Of a stretch of 64,000 bases of DNA, positions 44,424 through 53,856 are shown piece after piece. The notes beneath the pieces were generated by a model. The model was given only the letters and a program-made list of their open reading frames with translations, searched no databases and had not been told where the DNA came from. Both the position numbers and the translations under genes were made by a program. Origin of the DNA: Thermohalobaculum sp039033215 (GTDB taxonomy: Bacteria > Pseudomonadota > Alphaproteobacteria > Rhodobacterales > Rhodobacteraceae). Where the stretch lies: the NCBI GenBank assembly GCA_039033215.1, contig JBCCDA010000001.1:62001-126000 (forward strand). The letters are read 5' to 3'. Within the stretch, counting starts at the first letter, position 1; every line of letters starts with the position of its first letter.

Positions 44424-44594
44424 ATGCACGACGGGGCGATCGAGCAGGCGGCCGAGCTCCTGGTCGGTGCCCGGCGAGGCAACCGCCTCCTCGACGCCAT
44501 CCCCGAGGGATCATGCGATTGCGCGTTCCGGCCCGATCGGCACCGTCGACCTGACGACGGGCCGAGTGTGGTCCTGATGGCAGCGCACCCCTAG
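44424..44594 (+). pseudogene. Remnant of a 2-keto-4-pentenoate hydratase-like gene (internal deletion)
   Basis: Three bases after denD an ATG opens a 56-codon frame. Its first 30 residues (HDGAIEQAAELLVGARRGNR, then LLDAIPEG) look like the start of bacterial 2-keto-4-pentenoate hydratases. After that the frame turns to unrelated sequence, while the +2 frame reads RSGPIGTVDLT, which resembles the last beta strand of the same family. The simplest reading is that most of the gene was deleted and the ends joined out of frame. This relies on family memory, not on an alignment. Confidence 0.45.
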
Positions 44595-45512
44595 ATGGCC
44601 GTCTGGCGCAACCCGCAGGTCCACGCGACGACCGTGGTCGTGCTGGAGGACCGCCGCACGCTCGCGCTCTTCATGATGCTGCTGGCCTTCTTCTGCTTCA
44701 CCGCACTCGACAGTTCGGCCAAGTGGCTGGTGACCACGGGGATGTCGCCCTGGGCCGCCGTCTTCGCGCGCTATGCGGTCCACCTGGCCGTCGTCGCCCT
44801 GCTGATCCTGCCGGCCGAGGGCACATCCAGCCTCGCCAGCCGCGCGCCCGGCCGCGAGATCCTGCGCGCCCTCTTCCTCCTCGGCGCCACGCTCTGCAAC
44901 TTCATGGCCATCCAGCATCTGCCGCTGACCCTCACCGCCACGATCTTCTTCACGATCCCGATCTTTGTGACGGTCCTCTCGATCCCGATCCTGGGCGAGC
45001 AGGTGGGCTGGCGCCGCTGGCTCGCCGTCGCGATCGGTTTCCTGGGCATCCTGATCGTGATGCGCCCTTGGACCGGGGGGTTTCACTGGGCGATGGTCCT
45101 TTCGCTCGCGGCTGCGCTTTCGGCATCGTTCTACCAGATCCTGACCCGGATGCTCGCCGGGGTGGACAAGACGAACACCCAGCAGCTCTATGCGGGGCTC
45201 ATCGCGGCAGTCGGGGTGGCACCGATGGCCTACCTGAACTGGTCGTTGCCCGGCGATGCGCTGGCCTGGGTGCTGTTCGCTACCATGGGGCTCTTCGGCT
45301 GGCTGGGGCACCAGATGCTGACGGTGGCGCACCGCTACGCACCAGCCTCGTTTCTAGCGCCATTCATCTACTTCCAGCTTGTCTTCATGACGGCGTCCAG
45401 CTGGATCGTCTTCTCGCAGCCGCCCACTGTCTGGATCTTCGTCGGTGCGCCCATCGTCATCGCCAGCGGCTTCTATATCTGGTGGCGCGAGCGCAAGGTA
45501 AAGGGGATCTGA
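44595..45512 (+). CDS. EamA/DMT family transporter
   Basis: A 305-residue permease with two EamA repeats and about ten helices (first: LFMMLLAFFCFTALDSSAKW). The frame is open from ATG 44595, but a start near GTG 44640 would also fit, since the first hydrophobic helix begins later. It sits in a run with denD and the 2-hydroxyacid dehydrogenase and may carry their substrate. It shows clear family similarity to the other two DMT proteins in the window but is not a close copy of them. Confidence 0.87.
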   Translation: MAVWRNPQVHATTVVVLEDRRTLALFMMLLAFFCFTALDSSAKWLVTTGMSPWAAVFARYAVHLAVVALLILPAEGTSSLASRAPGREILRALFLLGATLCNFMAIQHLPLTLTATIFFTIPIFVTVLSIPILGEQVGWRRWLAVAIGFLGILIVMRPWTGGFHWAMVLSLAAALSASFYQILTRMLAGVDKTNTQQLYAGLIAAVGVAPMAYLNWSLPGDALAWVLFATMGLFGWLGHQMLTVAHRYAPASFLAPFIYFQLVFMTASSWIVFSQPPTVWIFVGAPIVIASGFYIWWRERKVKGI

Positions 45513-45535
45513 TATGCCCAAGAAAAGGAGTTCCC

Positions 45536-46471
45536 ATGTCTGTTGAAATCATCGTCCCTGGCCCTGTCATGGACAGCGTGCACGAGGCGTTGGACGCCCG
45601 TTTCACCGTGCATCGCCTCTGGGAGGCGGCGGACCCGGCAGCCATGCTGGCCGAGGTCGGGCCGCGCGTGCGCGGGATCGCGCTCCACGGCAGTTGCGAT
45701 GCAGCGATGATGAACGCGTGCCCCAACCTCGAGATCGTGTCGTCCTTCGGCGTCGGCTACGACGGCGTCGATGTGGATCATGCCAAGGCGCAAGGTATCC
45801 GCGTCTGCAACACGCCTGACGTTCTGAACGATGCTGTGGCCGAGATGACGTTTGCGTTGATGATCGCGCTTTGCCGCCGCATTCCGCAGACCGACCAGTA
45901 TGTCCGCGCGGGCCGCTGGGAGAAGGAGGGCAACCATGCCTTCACCGGGGAGCTGACCGGCGCAACGGTCGGTGTGCTCGGCCTGGGGCGGATCGGGAAG
46001 GAGTTCGCGGCGCGATGCCAAGCGTTCAAGATGCGCGTCGTCTACCACGGGCGGTCGGAACAACGGTATCTGCCTTACCAATACTACGGCGACCTCGAAG
46101 CCATGTCGCGCGATGTCGACTGGCTGGTCTGTATCGCTCCGGGGGGCGATGGGACACGTGGCATCGTCTCACGCAAGGTGCTGGAGGCGCTTGGCCCCGA
46201 GGGGGCCTTCGTCTCGATCGGGCGCGGAACCTCTGTGGACCAGGACGCGATGCTCGAGCTGCTCCAAACGGGTGCGTTGGGGGGTGCCGCACTCGATGTC
46301 TTCACGGACGAGCCGCATGTGCCGGAGGCGTTCTTCGGGTTGGACAACGTCGTGCTTTCTCCGCACCAGGGTTCGGCCACCCACAAGACCCGCTGGGCGA
46401 TGGGGGACCGAGTTGTGCGAAATCTCATCGAGCACTTCGAGGGCCGTCCGCTTCTCTCCCCCGTCGTCTGA
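45536..46471 (+). CDS. D-isomer-specific 2-hydroxyacid dehydrogenase
   Basis: A 311-residue dehydrogenase with NAD motif VLGLGRIGKEFA, catalytic Arg in SIGRGTSVD, Glu in TDEPHVP and His in LSPHQGSATH, the full triad of the glyoxylate/hydroxypyruvate reductase group. It interconverts 2-keto and 2-hydroxy acids. AAAAGGAG stands five bases before ATG 45536. It follows the EamA gene by 23 bases and is closed by a strong palindrome. Confidence 0.92.
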   Translation: MSVEIIVPGPVMDSVHEALDARFTVHRLWEAADPAAMLAEVGPRVRGIALHGSCDAAMMNACPNLEIVSSFGVGYDGVDVDHAKAQGIRVCNTPDVLNDAVAEMTFALMIALCRRIPQTDQYVRAGRWEKEGNHAFTGELTGATVGVLGLGRIGKEFAARCQAFKMRVVYHGRSEQRYLPYQYYGDLEAMSRDVDWLVCIAPGGDGTRGIVSRKVLEALGPEGAFVSIGRGTSVDQDAMLELLQTGALGGAALDVFTDEPHVPEAFFGLDNVVLSPHQGSATHKTRWAMGDRVVRNLIEHFEGRPLLSPVV

Positions 46472-46504
46472 GGGACGCGGGATCACAAGGAGTGCGGTGA
46501 CGCA

Positions 46505-46533
46505 AGGTGATCTCATCCGCGATGAGATCACCT
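46505..46533 (+). terminator. Perfect 13-bp palindrome after the 2-hydroxyacid dehydrogenase gene
   Basis: AGGTGATCTCATC (46505-46517) and its exact complement (46521-46533) flank a CGC loop, 33 bases after the stop. As RNA it forms a strong hairpin, so a terminator is likely, though no T-run follows and the arm could also serve as an operator. Confidence 0.65.
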
Positions 46534-46602
46534 GGACATAACCTTCAATCAGTTAACGCATCGTCGTCACCTTGGTTGTCATCCTGATCGTCACCTTCCG
46601 GT

Positions 46603-47826
46603 TCACCCACGGGACACATTAGCGCCCCGGACCGGGATGCCCGTTTCACGGTGGCAGATCTCGGCCAGTTTTGCGACACCAGCGCGGATCTCGTCAGAAG
46701 TGGGCAGGGCGAAGCAGAGCCGCAGGCAATCCCCCGCGTCGGCCCCCGCCCATGACCACTCGGCGCCCGGGTTGAACTGCAATCCCTCGGCGTTGCAGGC
46801 GGGGAACAGCTTTGATGTGTCGACACCTGGCAGCCGCACCCAGATGAAGATCCCGCCGTCGGGACGGTGGAATTCGGCGGCGGTACCAAACTCGGCCTGC
46901 AGGGCCTCGACCATCGCGTCTGCCTTCGCTTTCAACCGTGGCAGCAGACCGGCGATATGCTCGGCGTAGTGGTTCCCGAAGTACTCGGCCACGACCATCT
47001 GGCTCAGCATGTTGGTGCCAGCGTCGCCTTTGAGAGGCAGGATGCGGGAGAGTACCGGCCAGTCTGCAACCAGATACCCCAGTCGGATCGCAGGCGAGAG
47101 GTTCTTCGAGAACGACCCGATGTGGATCACCGATCCGCTCTGGTCGAGCCCGCGCAAGCACGGCGGGCGATCCCCGCTCCAGACCAGATCAGCATAGCAT
47201 TCGTCCTCGAAGATTGGCACGCCGTGCGCCTGAGTCAGGCGCAGCAGCGCTTCGCGCCGGTCCAGCGGCATGACCGATCCCGTGGGGTTCTGCACCGTCG
47301 GGATGGTGAAGACATACTTCGGCACTGTGTCTTTCTCTTTGAGATCGTTGAGAATTTTCTCGAGTGCATCAAGTCTCAGGCCATCTTCGTCCAGCGGTGC
47401 GCCGACGATATTGGCGCCCCGCCGTGCCAGCTTGCCGAACATGCCGCCATAGCTCGATTCCTCGATGATGACGGTGTCGCCGGGACCGACCAGCAGGGTG
47501 TTCACCAGATCCAGCCCCTGCAACGAGCCGGACGTGATCAGGACCTGCTCGGGTGTCGTCGGAGCGCCCCGGTCGTTGCTCATCTTCGCGGCCACGAACT
47601 CGCGCAGCGGCAAGAAGCCTTGTGGCCCGCCATTGTTGTTGTACTGCGCCAGATCGGGGCCGAGCGCGCGCAAGTGCTTGGTGACCCCTTCGATCAGCGC
47701 CTCTACCGGGATCGCTTCGCGATCGTTGTGGCCGCCGACAAAGTTGTGAGCGGGATAGCCGGCCCACGGCTGCGCGGCTGGGGGCAAGCCGTTGGTCAGA
47801 AGCGGGGTGAAGTCGAATGGTGGCAT
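46603..47826 (-). CDS. PLP-dependent aminotransferase (class I/II, MocR/LysN-like)
   Basis: A 407-residue fold-type I aminotransferase with YNNNGGPQGFLPLREFVA, ITSGSLQGLDLV, the Asp/Tyr in EDECYADL and the PLP lysine in SFSKNLSPAIRLGYL. Closest to the 2-aminoadipate/aromatic (LysN, ARO8) group. It moves an amino group between an amino acid and a keto acid. ATG 47826 is chosen because GGAGGAG lies nine bases before it; two more in-frame ATGs lie upstream. No DNA-binding domain is attached, so it is not a MocR regulator. Confidence 0.9.
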   Translation of the reverse strand: MPPFDFTPLLTNGLPPAAQPWAGYPAHNFVGGHNDREAIPVEALIEGVTKHLRALGPDLAQYNNNGGPQGFLPLREFVAAKMSNDRGAPTTPEQVLITSGSLQGLDLVNTLLVGPGDTVIIEESSYGGMFGKLARRGANIVGAPLDEDGLRLDALEKILNDLKEKDTVPKYVFTIPTVQNPTGSVMPLDRREALLRLTQAHGVPIFEDECYADLVWSGDRPPCLRGLDQSGSVIHIGSFSKNLSPAIRLGYLVADWPVLSRILPLKGDAGTNMLSQMVVAEYFGNHYAEHIAGLLPRLKAKADAMVEALQAEFGTAAEFHRPDGGIFIWVRLPGVDTSKLFPACNAEGLQFNPGAEWSWAGADAGDCLRLCFALPTSDEIRAGVAKLAEICHRETGIPVRGANVSRG

Positions 47827-47940
47827 GGCTGGCATCTCCTCCGGCGTTTTGCCCAGCATGCCGTGAGGGCGCGCCGGACACCAGAGTAGGCCGTGATGAT
47901 CACGCCGGTGATTGGTCCGGCGCCTGCCGCTGGCCGTTCG

Positions 47941-50900
47941 TCAAGGATCGGAGAACGCGAAATCGCCTTGGTCCAGCGTCGTGCCATCCACGCTGACCAG
48001 GCGAACCGTCCCGCCGGCGTGGGTGACTACGGCGTCGTCCCCGTCCTGCAGAACTTCAAGATCGTCATAGCCGAACGCTTCGATCATGAACTCGATCGCG
48101 TCGACCCCGTCTTCGAAGTCCGTGATCACGTCCTGGCCGCTGGTGCTGTCGAAGACGAAGCGGTCAGTTCCGCTACCACCGGTGAGCTGATCGCTGCCGT
48201 CTCCGCCCGTGAGTGTATCCGCGCTGTCCCCACCGAACAGGTTGTCGTTCTCCGTGCCACCAAAGAGCACATCGCGCCCCCCGCCACCATCGAGGGTGTC
48301 GTCTCCGGTCTGCCCCTCCAGAAGATCGTCGCCGGCGCTACCGAACAGCGTGTCGTCGCCGTGTCCGCCGAAAAGGGTATCGAATTCGGTGCCGCCAAAG
48401 AGAGCATCATTGCCATCGTTGCCCCAAAGGGTGTCGCGACCTTCTTCACCGTTGATCGTGTCGTGACCTGCCTGGCCAGACGCGCGGTCATCGTCTGTCC
48501 CAACGGACATGACGTCGTTTCCGGCCCCGCCCTCAAGATGGTCTCGTCCGTTGCCACCGTAGAGTTGGTCGTCGCCGGCACCGCCATAGAGGAAGTCGCG
48601 GTCGAGGTTGCCCATTAGCACGTCGTTTCCGGCCCCGCCGAAAAGTGTATCCAGGCCCTCGTCGCCGTACAGCTTGTCCGCTTCGTCTCCACCGAAGAGA
48701 CTGTCGTCCAGCGTGCCGCCGTAGAGCGCGTCCTTGCCGGCATCACCGTACATGGCGTCGTTGCCCGACCCTCCGAACAACGTGTCGACATCTGCGCCAC
48801 CAAAGAGGTGGTCGTCGCCGTCGTTGCCCCACAGGGCGTCGCGACCGTCGTCGCCGTTGATCGTGTCGTTGCCTGCCTGACCAGATGCCCGGTCATCGTC
48901 TGTCCCGAGCGACATGGTGTCGTCACCGGACCCACCTTCGACTTGGTCCCGACCGTCACCGCCGTCGAAGTAGTCAGCGCCAGCGCCACCGAACAGAAAG
49001 TCTCGGTCGGCGCCGCCGTCGAGCACGTCATCGCCATCGCCACCAAAGAGCGAGTCCGTGTCGTCATCGCCGTGCAGGTAGTCCGCCCCCTCGTCGCCGA
49101 AGATCCTGTCGGTGAACGCTCCGCCGTTCACAATGTCGGATCCACTGCCGCCGTAAAGAACATCCTCACCTGCGTCACCCGACAGGACATCGTCGCCCGC
49201 TCCACCAAAGAGCACATCGGCATCGGCGCCACCAAAGAGCGCATCGTCGCCATCGTTACCCCACAACGTGTCGCGATCGCCGCCGCCGTCGATGAAGTCG
49301 TTGCCCGCGTTGCCAGATGCCAGATCATCGCCAGCGTCGGTCGACATTACATCGTTGCCGGTACCGCCAGCCAGCTGGTCCCACCCGGTTCCGCCGAACA
49401 ACGTGTCTGCCCCGTCTCCACCGTCGATCTGATCGTCGCCGTCAAAGCCGCGGACAATGTCGTCCCCATCCCCCGCGTTGGCAACGTCACTGTCGTCGCT
49501 GAGGCTCAGGTCATCAGCTTCGTCTGTCGTCGCCACGCCGACCACGTAGTTGGTAAGGCCCTCCGGAGGGTCACCCAACACGATCGGGGCACGGTCATCT
49601 ACCAGCACGCCGTTGTCGAAGACGCGGTACTGGGGCGCGACGATCGTGTGTTGGTTGATTGCCAAGAGGCCGCGTTCCAGCGTTCCCTGCGGCAACTCCC
49701 ACGCGAGATCCAGGGCGACCACAACTTCCTTGACCTCCGGTATCCCGGTCAGCCGGTCAGAGAAGATGACATTGACGACTACGAACTTGACGTCGTCGAC
49801 ACCGGCGACGCGGTAGTAGCCGTCCTGGGCAAGAACGCCCTCGATCATGTCTTTTGACAGGACGAGGCGTTCGTTCGTGGTCACGGAACGCTCGGCTGCT
49901 GACGGATCGAGCGGTGAGAAATCGCCGTAGAGGAAGACGTGCCGCCCGAAGCTGTCCTCCTTGGCAAATTCCAAGACGGTCCCCGACCAGATGTCCGCGT
50001 TGATGTTCTCCACATAATCCAACCAGGAGTGGCGCTTCGCCTCCACGCCAGTAGTGAAGTGGATCTGGCTTAGGAAGATGTTCGGGTCCTCTTGGTAGGC
50101 CAGCGGGATGTGCTGCTCCAGCATTGCGGCCTGATCGGGATTGTTGGCGATGTCCTCGCGCCAGAGGGCGACAAGCGCCCCGTCGCGGCTGTCGCCGAGC
50201 AATTCGATCTCGACGCCTGCATCGTTCGGCACATCGTCGATGCTGTCGTACCACTCTGCCCCGCGCGCGCGGTAATCGGTGCCGTCTTCCAGTTCGACCG
50301 TGATGTTCGAGGCCCTCAGCCAGCCGTCCCGGATGTTGTCATGGGTGACGTTGACGAGGTTCATGTTCCAGAGGTTGTAGACCGGGTTCTCGATCCCCCC
50401 GATCTGCCCCAGCCCCTCGTAGGCCTCGGTGTTCATGGACGGGTGGTCGTGCGGGAGCTTCGGATCCCAGTAGCCGCGGCGATACTCCTGACGATCGCCG
50501 ACCATCGACCAGTTCGTCACCGCATTGTAGAAGTTCTCGATGTGCGCATCGACGACGGTGATGTCCGCCACGGATACCTTGAAGAAGAGCCCGGCCGAAG
50601 ATTGCTGAGCGATATCCGAGACCTTGGTCTCGGTGCCGAGGATCAGGATGTCCGAGAGGACATACTTCGACGAATAGGTGATCGAGATCCCGGATTCGTC
50701 GACTTCCCAGGCTGTGAAATCCTCAAAGTGGCTCCAAGCGTCGTTGAACTTGCGCACGGAATCCAGTGGATCGCTGATCACACGCACGCCCTCGCGTGCG
50801 GCGATGACCTCGTTCCCGCGGAACACGAGGATTGGCACGTCTTCCACGTTGATGTAGTCGAGCCCGTGCCCGATGTCTTCCAAGAGCGCGTCGCCGCCCT

Positions 50901-52641
50901 CGACTTCGATGGGGCGCAATCCGGTGCCGTTGGAATGCCAGAAGAAGCCAACCCGGCCCGAAGAGACGGCGACATTGTCTTCGACATCGAGTGCGCGTGA
51001 CTTCATGTAGAAGCCCACGCCGCCCGCGCCGTCGTCTTCGTTGAACCCCTCGCCGTCCTGATTGGGGGCGACCTCGCGCACGCCATAGGTGCCCATGGCG
51101 AGGTTGTCGCTCCAGATACCCCGTTCGTCGCCTGACTCAGATACGAACGCAGCGCCACCAGCGTCGTAGACGACATTACCGTCGAGGGCGGCATCCGATG
51201 AGTGTTGGACGATTCCCCAACCTGGAGTGCCCCAGACCGCGTTGCCGTGCAGATAGGCCCCATCCACGAAATCGTCGTCCAGATGGTCTGCGATGCCGTC
51301 GCCGTCCTGATCGCCGCAGTGGCAGATGGGGTCGCCGGTTTCGGCGCAGGGGCCGATCACACCGCCGCCGAGGGCGTCGGAGTCGCACTCGCAAACATCC
51401 GCACCCGTCACAGGGCAGGGCCCGGCTCCGTGATCGTGGTCGTCGTGATCCGCGTGCTGGTTCGCCTGATGGATATGCAGCGCGTAGCGGCCCCGATGGT
51501 TCATGATCAGGTGGTCCGCGGTCTCCTCGACCAGGTCGATGCCGGGATCGTATTGACCCGGGCTGCCGGCATCCACGTGCTGGCGGAAGTCGTGGACGCC
51601 GCCGGTGACAAGATCGTCGACCGGTACGGACTTGTCGGTACGGCCGAGCCCCAGGAACGCCGAGTTCTGCACATCAACATCATCGTTGTGCATGAACATG
51701 ATGTGGCCGCGTTCGGTCACATAGTGCTCGCCGCCACTCTCTGCCTCACCCAGCGACACACCGCGTGACGGTACGCCGTCGCCATCGGGGTCCGCCGCCG
51801 ACGAGGAGAAGGTGACGTTGCGTGACATGTTGCCGACATGGCCGGTGAGCTCGGCGCCGGTTTGCGGGTTCGTAGGCCCGGTGTGATCGTACTGCAGGGG
51901 CAGGTCCAGGGTGACGATCATCTGACCGCCGACCTCCTGCACCGAGGTGACCGTGCGCACTTCGTCCTGGGTGATCAGTTCACCGTCGGCATTGTCGCCC
52001 AGGAACTTGGTGCCGCCCACGACGATCTTGTGTCCGACGGCCCACCCCGAGTCCTCGATCGTGGTATCGAAGATCAGTTGCGTGGCGCCCGCGCCGGGAC
52101 CTTCGGCAAGCTGAAGGCCGGCATCGACTTCCTGTCCCTTGATCTCGACCTTGCCGGAGGCGATCAGCCCGAGGCTGAGCTGCTCGGGATCCCACGAATG
52201 GCGCCCGATCACGCCATCGCCTCCGGATACATCCGTGTAGCCGCCAATCTGGGCCACGCCTTCGTTGAAGACGATGTCGACCGTGCCGTCGGTATCCGCG
52301 GCCGCGTCGACCGTGAAGGTCGAGTTGTCGCTGGTGATGATCGTGTCGACGACCATCTTCGTCGCCGCGCCGTTCGCGGCGGTGAAGGTGATGTCTCCAT
52401 CGACCCGGAGCAGGAACAGCTCGGCATTGCTCTGGCCCTGGTAGTCGACCGACACGCCTTCAGGAACATGGACGAGCGCGCCGTCGTTCGGCACACGCCC
52501 GTCAGCCCAGGTATCCGGGTCGAACCAATCGCCATCCCGTACCGCAACATGAGTCGCAGACGACGCAACGCCCTGGGCGTTGGTCGCCATCAAATCAAGA
52601 TGCGCCATGTGGTGACCGTGTGCGCCGGCTTGCGTCGACAT
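47941..52641 (-). CDS. Giant G8-domain / parallel beta-helix / RTX secreted protein
   Basis: 1566 residues, acidic, no Sec signal. Near the N-terminus a G8 domain (GDWFDPDTWADGRVPNDGA, about 36-55) as in the animal hyaluronan-binding CEMIP/TMEM2 and PKHD1 proteins and in bacterial beta-helix proteins, followed by right-handed beta-helix (PbH1-like) segments to about residue 750. A His/Asp- and Cys-rich insert lies at about 394-450. From about 1055 to 1490 there are dozens of GGxGxDxLx calcium-binding repeats, and the C-terminus has the type I export-like end (GTDRFVFDSTSGQDVITDF). A role in binding or cutting an extracellular polysaccharide is inferred. ATG 52641 follows GGGGGT. Confidence 0.93.
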   Translation of the reverse strand: MSTQAGAHGHHMAHLDLMATNAQGVASSATHVAVRDGDWFDPDTWADGRVPNDGALVHVPEGVSVDYQGQSNAELFLLRVDGDITFTAANGAATKMVVDTIITSDNSTFTVDAAADTDGTVDIVFNEGVAQIGGYTDVSGGDGVIGRHSWDPEQLSLGLIASGKVEIKGQEVDAGLQLAEGPGAGATQLIFDTTIEDSGWAVGHKIVVGGTKFLGDNADGELITQDEVRTVTSVQEVGGQMIVTLDLPLQYDHTGPTNPQTGAELTGHVGNMSRNVTFSSSAADPDGDGVPSRGVSLGEAESGGEHYVTERGHIMFMHNDDVDVQNSAFLGLGRTDKSVPVDDLVTGGVHDFRQHVDAGSPGQYDPGIDLVEETADHLIMNHRGRYALHIHQANQHADHDDHDHGAGPCPVTGADVCECDSDALGGGVIGPCAETGDPICHCGDQDGDGIADHLDDDFVDGAYLHGNAVWGTPGWGIVQHSSDAALDGNVVYDAGGAAFVSESGDERGIWSDNLAMGTYGVREVAPNQDGEGFNEDDGAGGVGFYMKSRALDVEDNVAVSSGRVGFFWHSNGTGLRPIEVEGGDALLEDIGHGLDYINVEDVPILVFRGNEVIAAREGVRVISDPLDSVRKFNDAWSHFEDFTAWEVDESGISITYSSKYVLSDILILGTETKVSDIAQQSSAGLFFKVSVADITVVDAHIENFYNAVTNWSMVGDRQEYRRGYWDPKLPHDHPSMNTEAYEGLGQIGGIENPVYNLWNMNLVNVTHDNIRDGWLRASNITVELEDGTDYRARGAEWYDSIDDVPNDAGVEIELLGDSRDGALVALWREDIANNPDQAAMLEQHIPLAYQEDPNIFLSQIHFTTGVEAKRHSWLDYVENINADIWSGTVLEFAKEDSFGRHVFLYGDFSPLDPSAAERSVTTNERLVLSKDMIEGVLAQDGYYRVAGVDDVKFVVVNVIFSDRLTGIPEVKEVVVALDLAWELPQGTLERGLLAINQHTIVAPQYRVFDNGVLVDDRAPIVLGDPPEGLTNYVVGVATTDEADDLSLSDDSDVANAGDGDDIVRGFDGDDQIDGGDGADTLFGGTGWDQLAGGTGNDVMSTDAGDDLASGNAGNDFIDGGGDRDTLWGNDGDDALFGGADADVLFGGAGDDVLSGDAGEDVLYGGSGSDIVNGGAFTDRIFGDEGADYLHGDDDTDSLFGGDGDDVLDGGADRDFLFGGAGADYFDGGDGRDQVEGGSGDDTMSLGTDDDRASGQAGNDTINGDDGRDALWGNDGDDHLFGGADVDTLFGGSGNDAMYGDAGKDALYGGTLDDSLFGGDEADKLYGDEGLDTLFGGAGNDVLMGNLDRDFLYGGAGDDQLYGGNGRDHLEGGAGNDVMSVGTDDDRASGQAGHDTINGEEGRDTLWGNDGNDALFGGTEFDTLFGGHGDDTLFGSAGDDLLEGQTGDDTLDGGGGRDVLFGGTENDNLFGGDSADTLTGGDGSDQLTGGSGTDRFVFDSTSGQDVITDFEDGVDAIEFMIEAFGYDDLEVLQDGDDAVVTHAGGTVRLVSVDGTTLDQGDFAFSDP

Positions 52642-52801
52642 ACGGACTAGACCCCCGTGTTTGCTCTCCGGGGGAAGATCACTTGGCGGTGTTTATTCGG
52701 CCTCAACAAAGGAGGTTAAGGCGCGATCAACTACGATTTATATATGTTGAATTCGATTGAATATTTGCGGAGTTGTTATGTGCAAACGCCAGCTTGCGGT
52801 C

Positions 52802-53725
52802 TTAGCTATCGGCCACTGCGCGTTGCCAGAGACCTCCGATCGCCAAGGCACCTGCTCCGATAATCAGCGCCATGCCGGCGAACATGTTCCAGGTCAGCGT
52901 TTCTCCCCACAGCATCCATGCGAACAGGGGGATCCATAGCAGGAAACTGTAATCGAAAAGTGCAGCGTAGCTCGACGGGGCACCTGCATAGCCGTAGGCG
53001 AGGCACACCATGCCCACGGCCCCCGCGATCCCCATCCCAAATACGATGCCGAGCTCGCGCCAGCCGACTCCTTGCAGGGGTATGGTAGCAAAGCCCGTGC
53101 CCTGGATGTGCCCGATGGCCGCCGCCAGCCAGGGCGTTGCCGCGATCCCCGCGACGCCTACCATCAGGAAGAAGCTCATGTTCCAGAAGGCAAGGCAGCC
53201 TGGCGTCTCCTGTCGGCAATATCTTCGTGTCCAGATGACGCTGAGCGCATAGAACACGCCGCCCAGCACGGGCGCCACCGCGATGGCGCGCAGTGGTGTC
53301 TGACCGATCTCGAGCACCAGACATACCCCGACAAAACCCAGCACCACCGCAAGTCCCCGGTGCCAGCCCACCCGGTCTCGAAAGACGATCACCGAGATCA
53401 GGATCACGAATACCGGCGACGTGAATAATCCCGCTGCGGCCAGTGACACGCCCACAGTCGGCAGCGCCGCGAAGTAGAACATCAAGGCCGCGACCGAGAA
53501 GGTTGCCCGTGCGAAGACCGCAAGTGGGCGTTGCGGCCAGATCGTCCGGGCCTGCCCCAGCATCCAGATCACGAAGGCCATGCCGGGCAGAATGATCAGC
53601 GCGCGCAGGGCATGGTACTGCCAGACGCTCATCAGGTCCGAGATCATCCAGACGAAGTTGTCCGAAAGCGCCAGGACCATCATACCGGCGACGATTGACA
53701 AGGGGGGAAGGTAGCTGCGGCGCAT
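52802..53725 (-). CDS. EamA/DMT family transporter
   Basis: A 307-residue permease with about ten helices in two halves (first: LSIVAGMMVLALSDNFVWM). Third DMT protein in this window. The substrate is unknown. It is divergent from the acyl-CoA ligase gene; the 160 bases between its end and the G8-RTX gene start are AT-rich (TTTATATATGTTGAATTCG around 52740) and probably hold that gene's promoter. Confidence 0.87.
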   Translation of the reverse strand: MRRSYLPPLSIVAGMMVLALSDNFVWMISDLMSVWQYHALRALIILPGMAFVIWMLGQARTIWPQRPLAVFARATFSVAALMFYFAALPTVGVSLAAAGLFTSPVFVILISVIVFRDRVGWHRGLAVVLGFVGVCLVLEIGQTPLRAIAVAPVLGGVFYALSVIWTRRYCRQETPGCLAFWNMSFFLMVGVAGIAATPWLAAAIGHIQGTGFATIPLQGVGWRELGIVFGMGIAGAVGMVCLAYGYAGAPSSYAALFDYSFLLWIPLFAWMLWGETLTWNMFAGMALIIGAGALAIGGLWQRAVADS

Positions 53726-53856
53726 GCCGCTGCCTTAGGCGGACGGGCGTTTGTGCACAAGCTGCTTCAGATCACGGGGCGCCGCACTGCCATTCCGGCC
53801 TTCACAGCGCCACGCAGCCTGCTAGGTTGCCGCAAAACGTACGAGGGAGGAAACCC

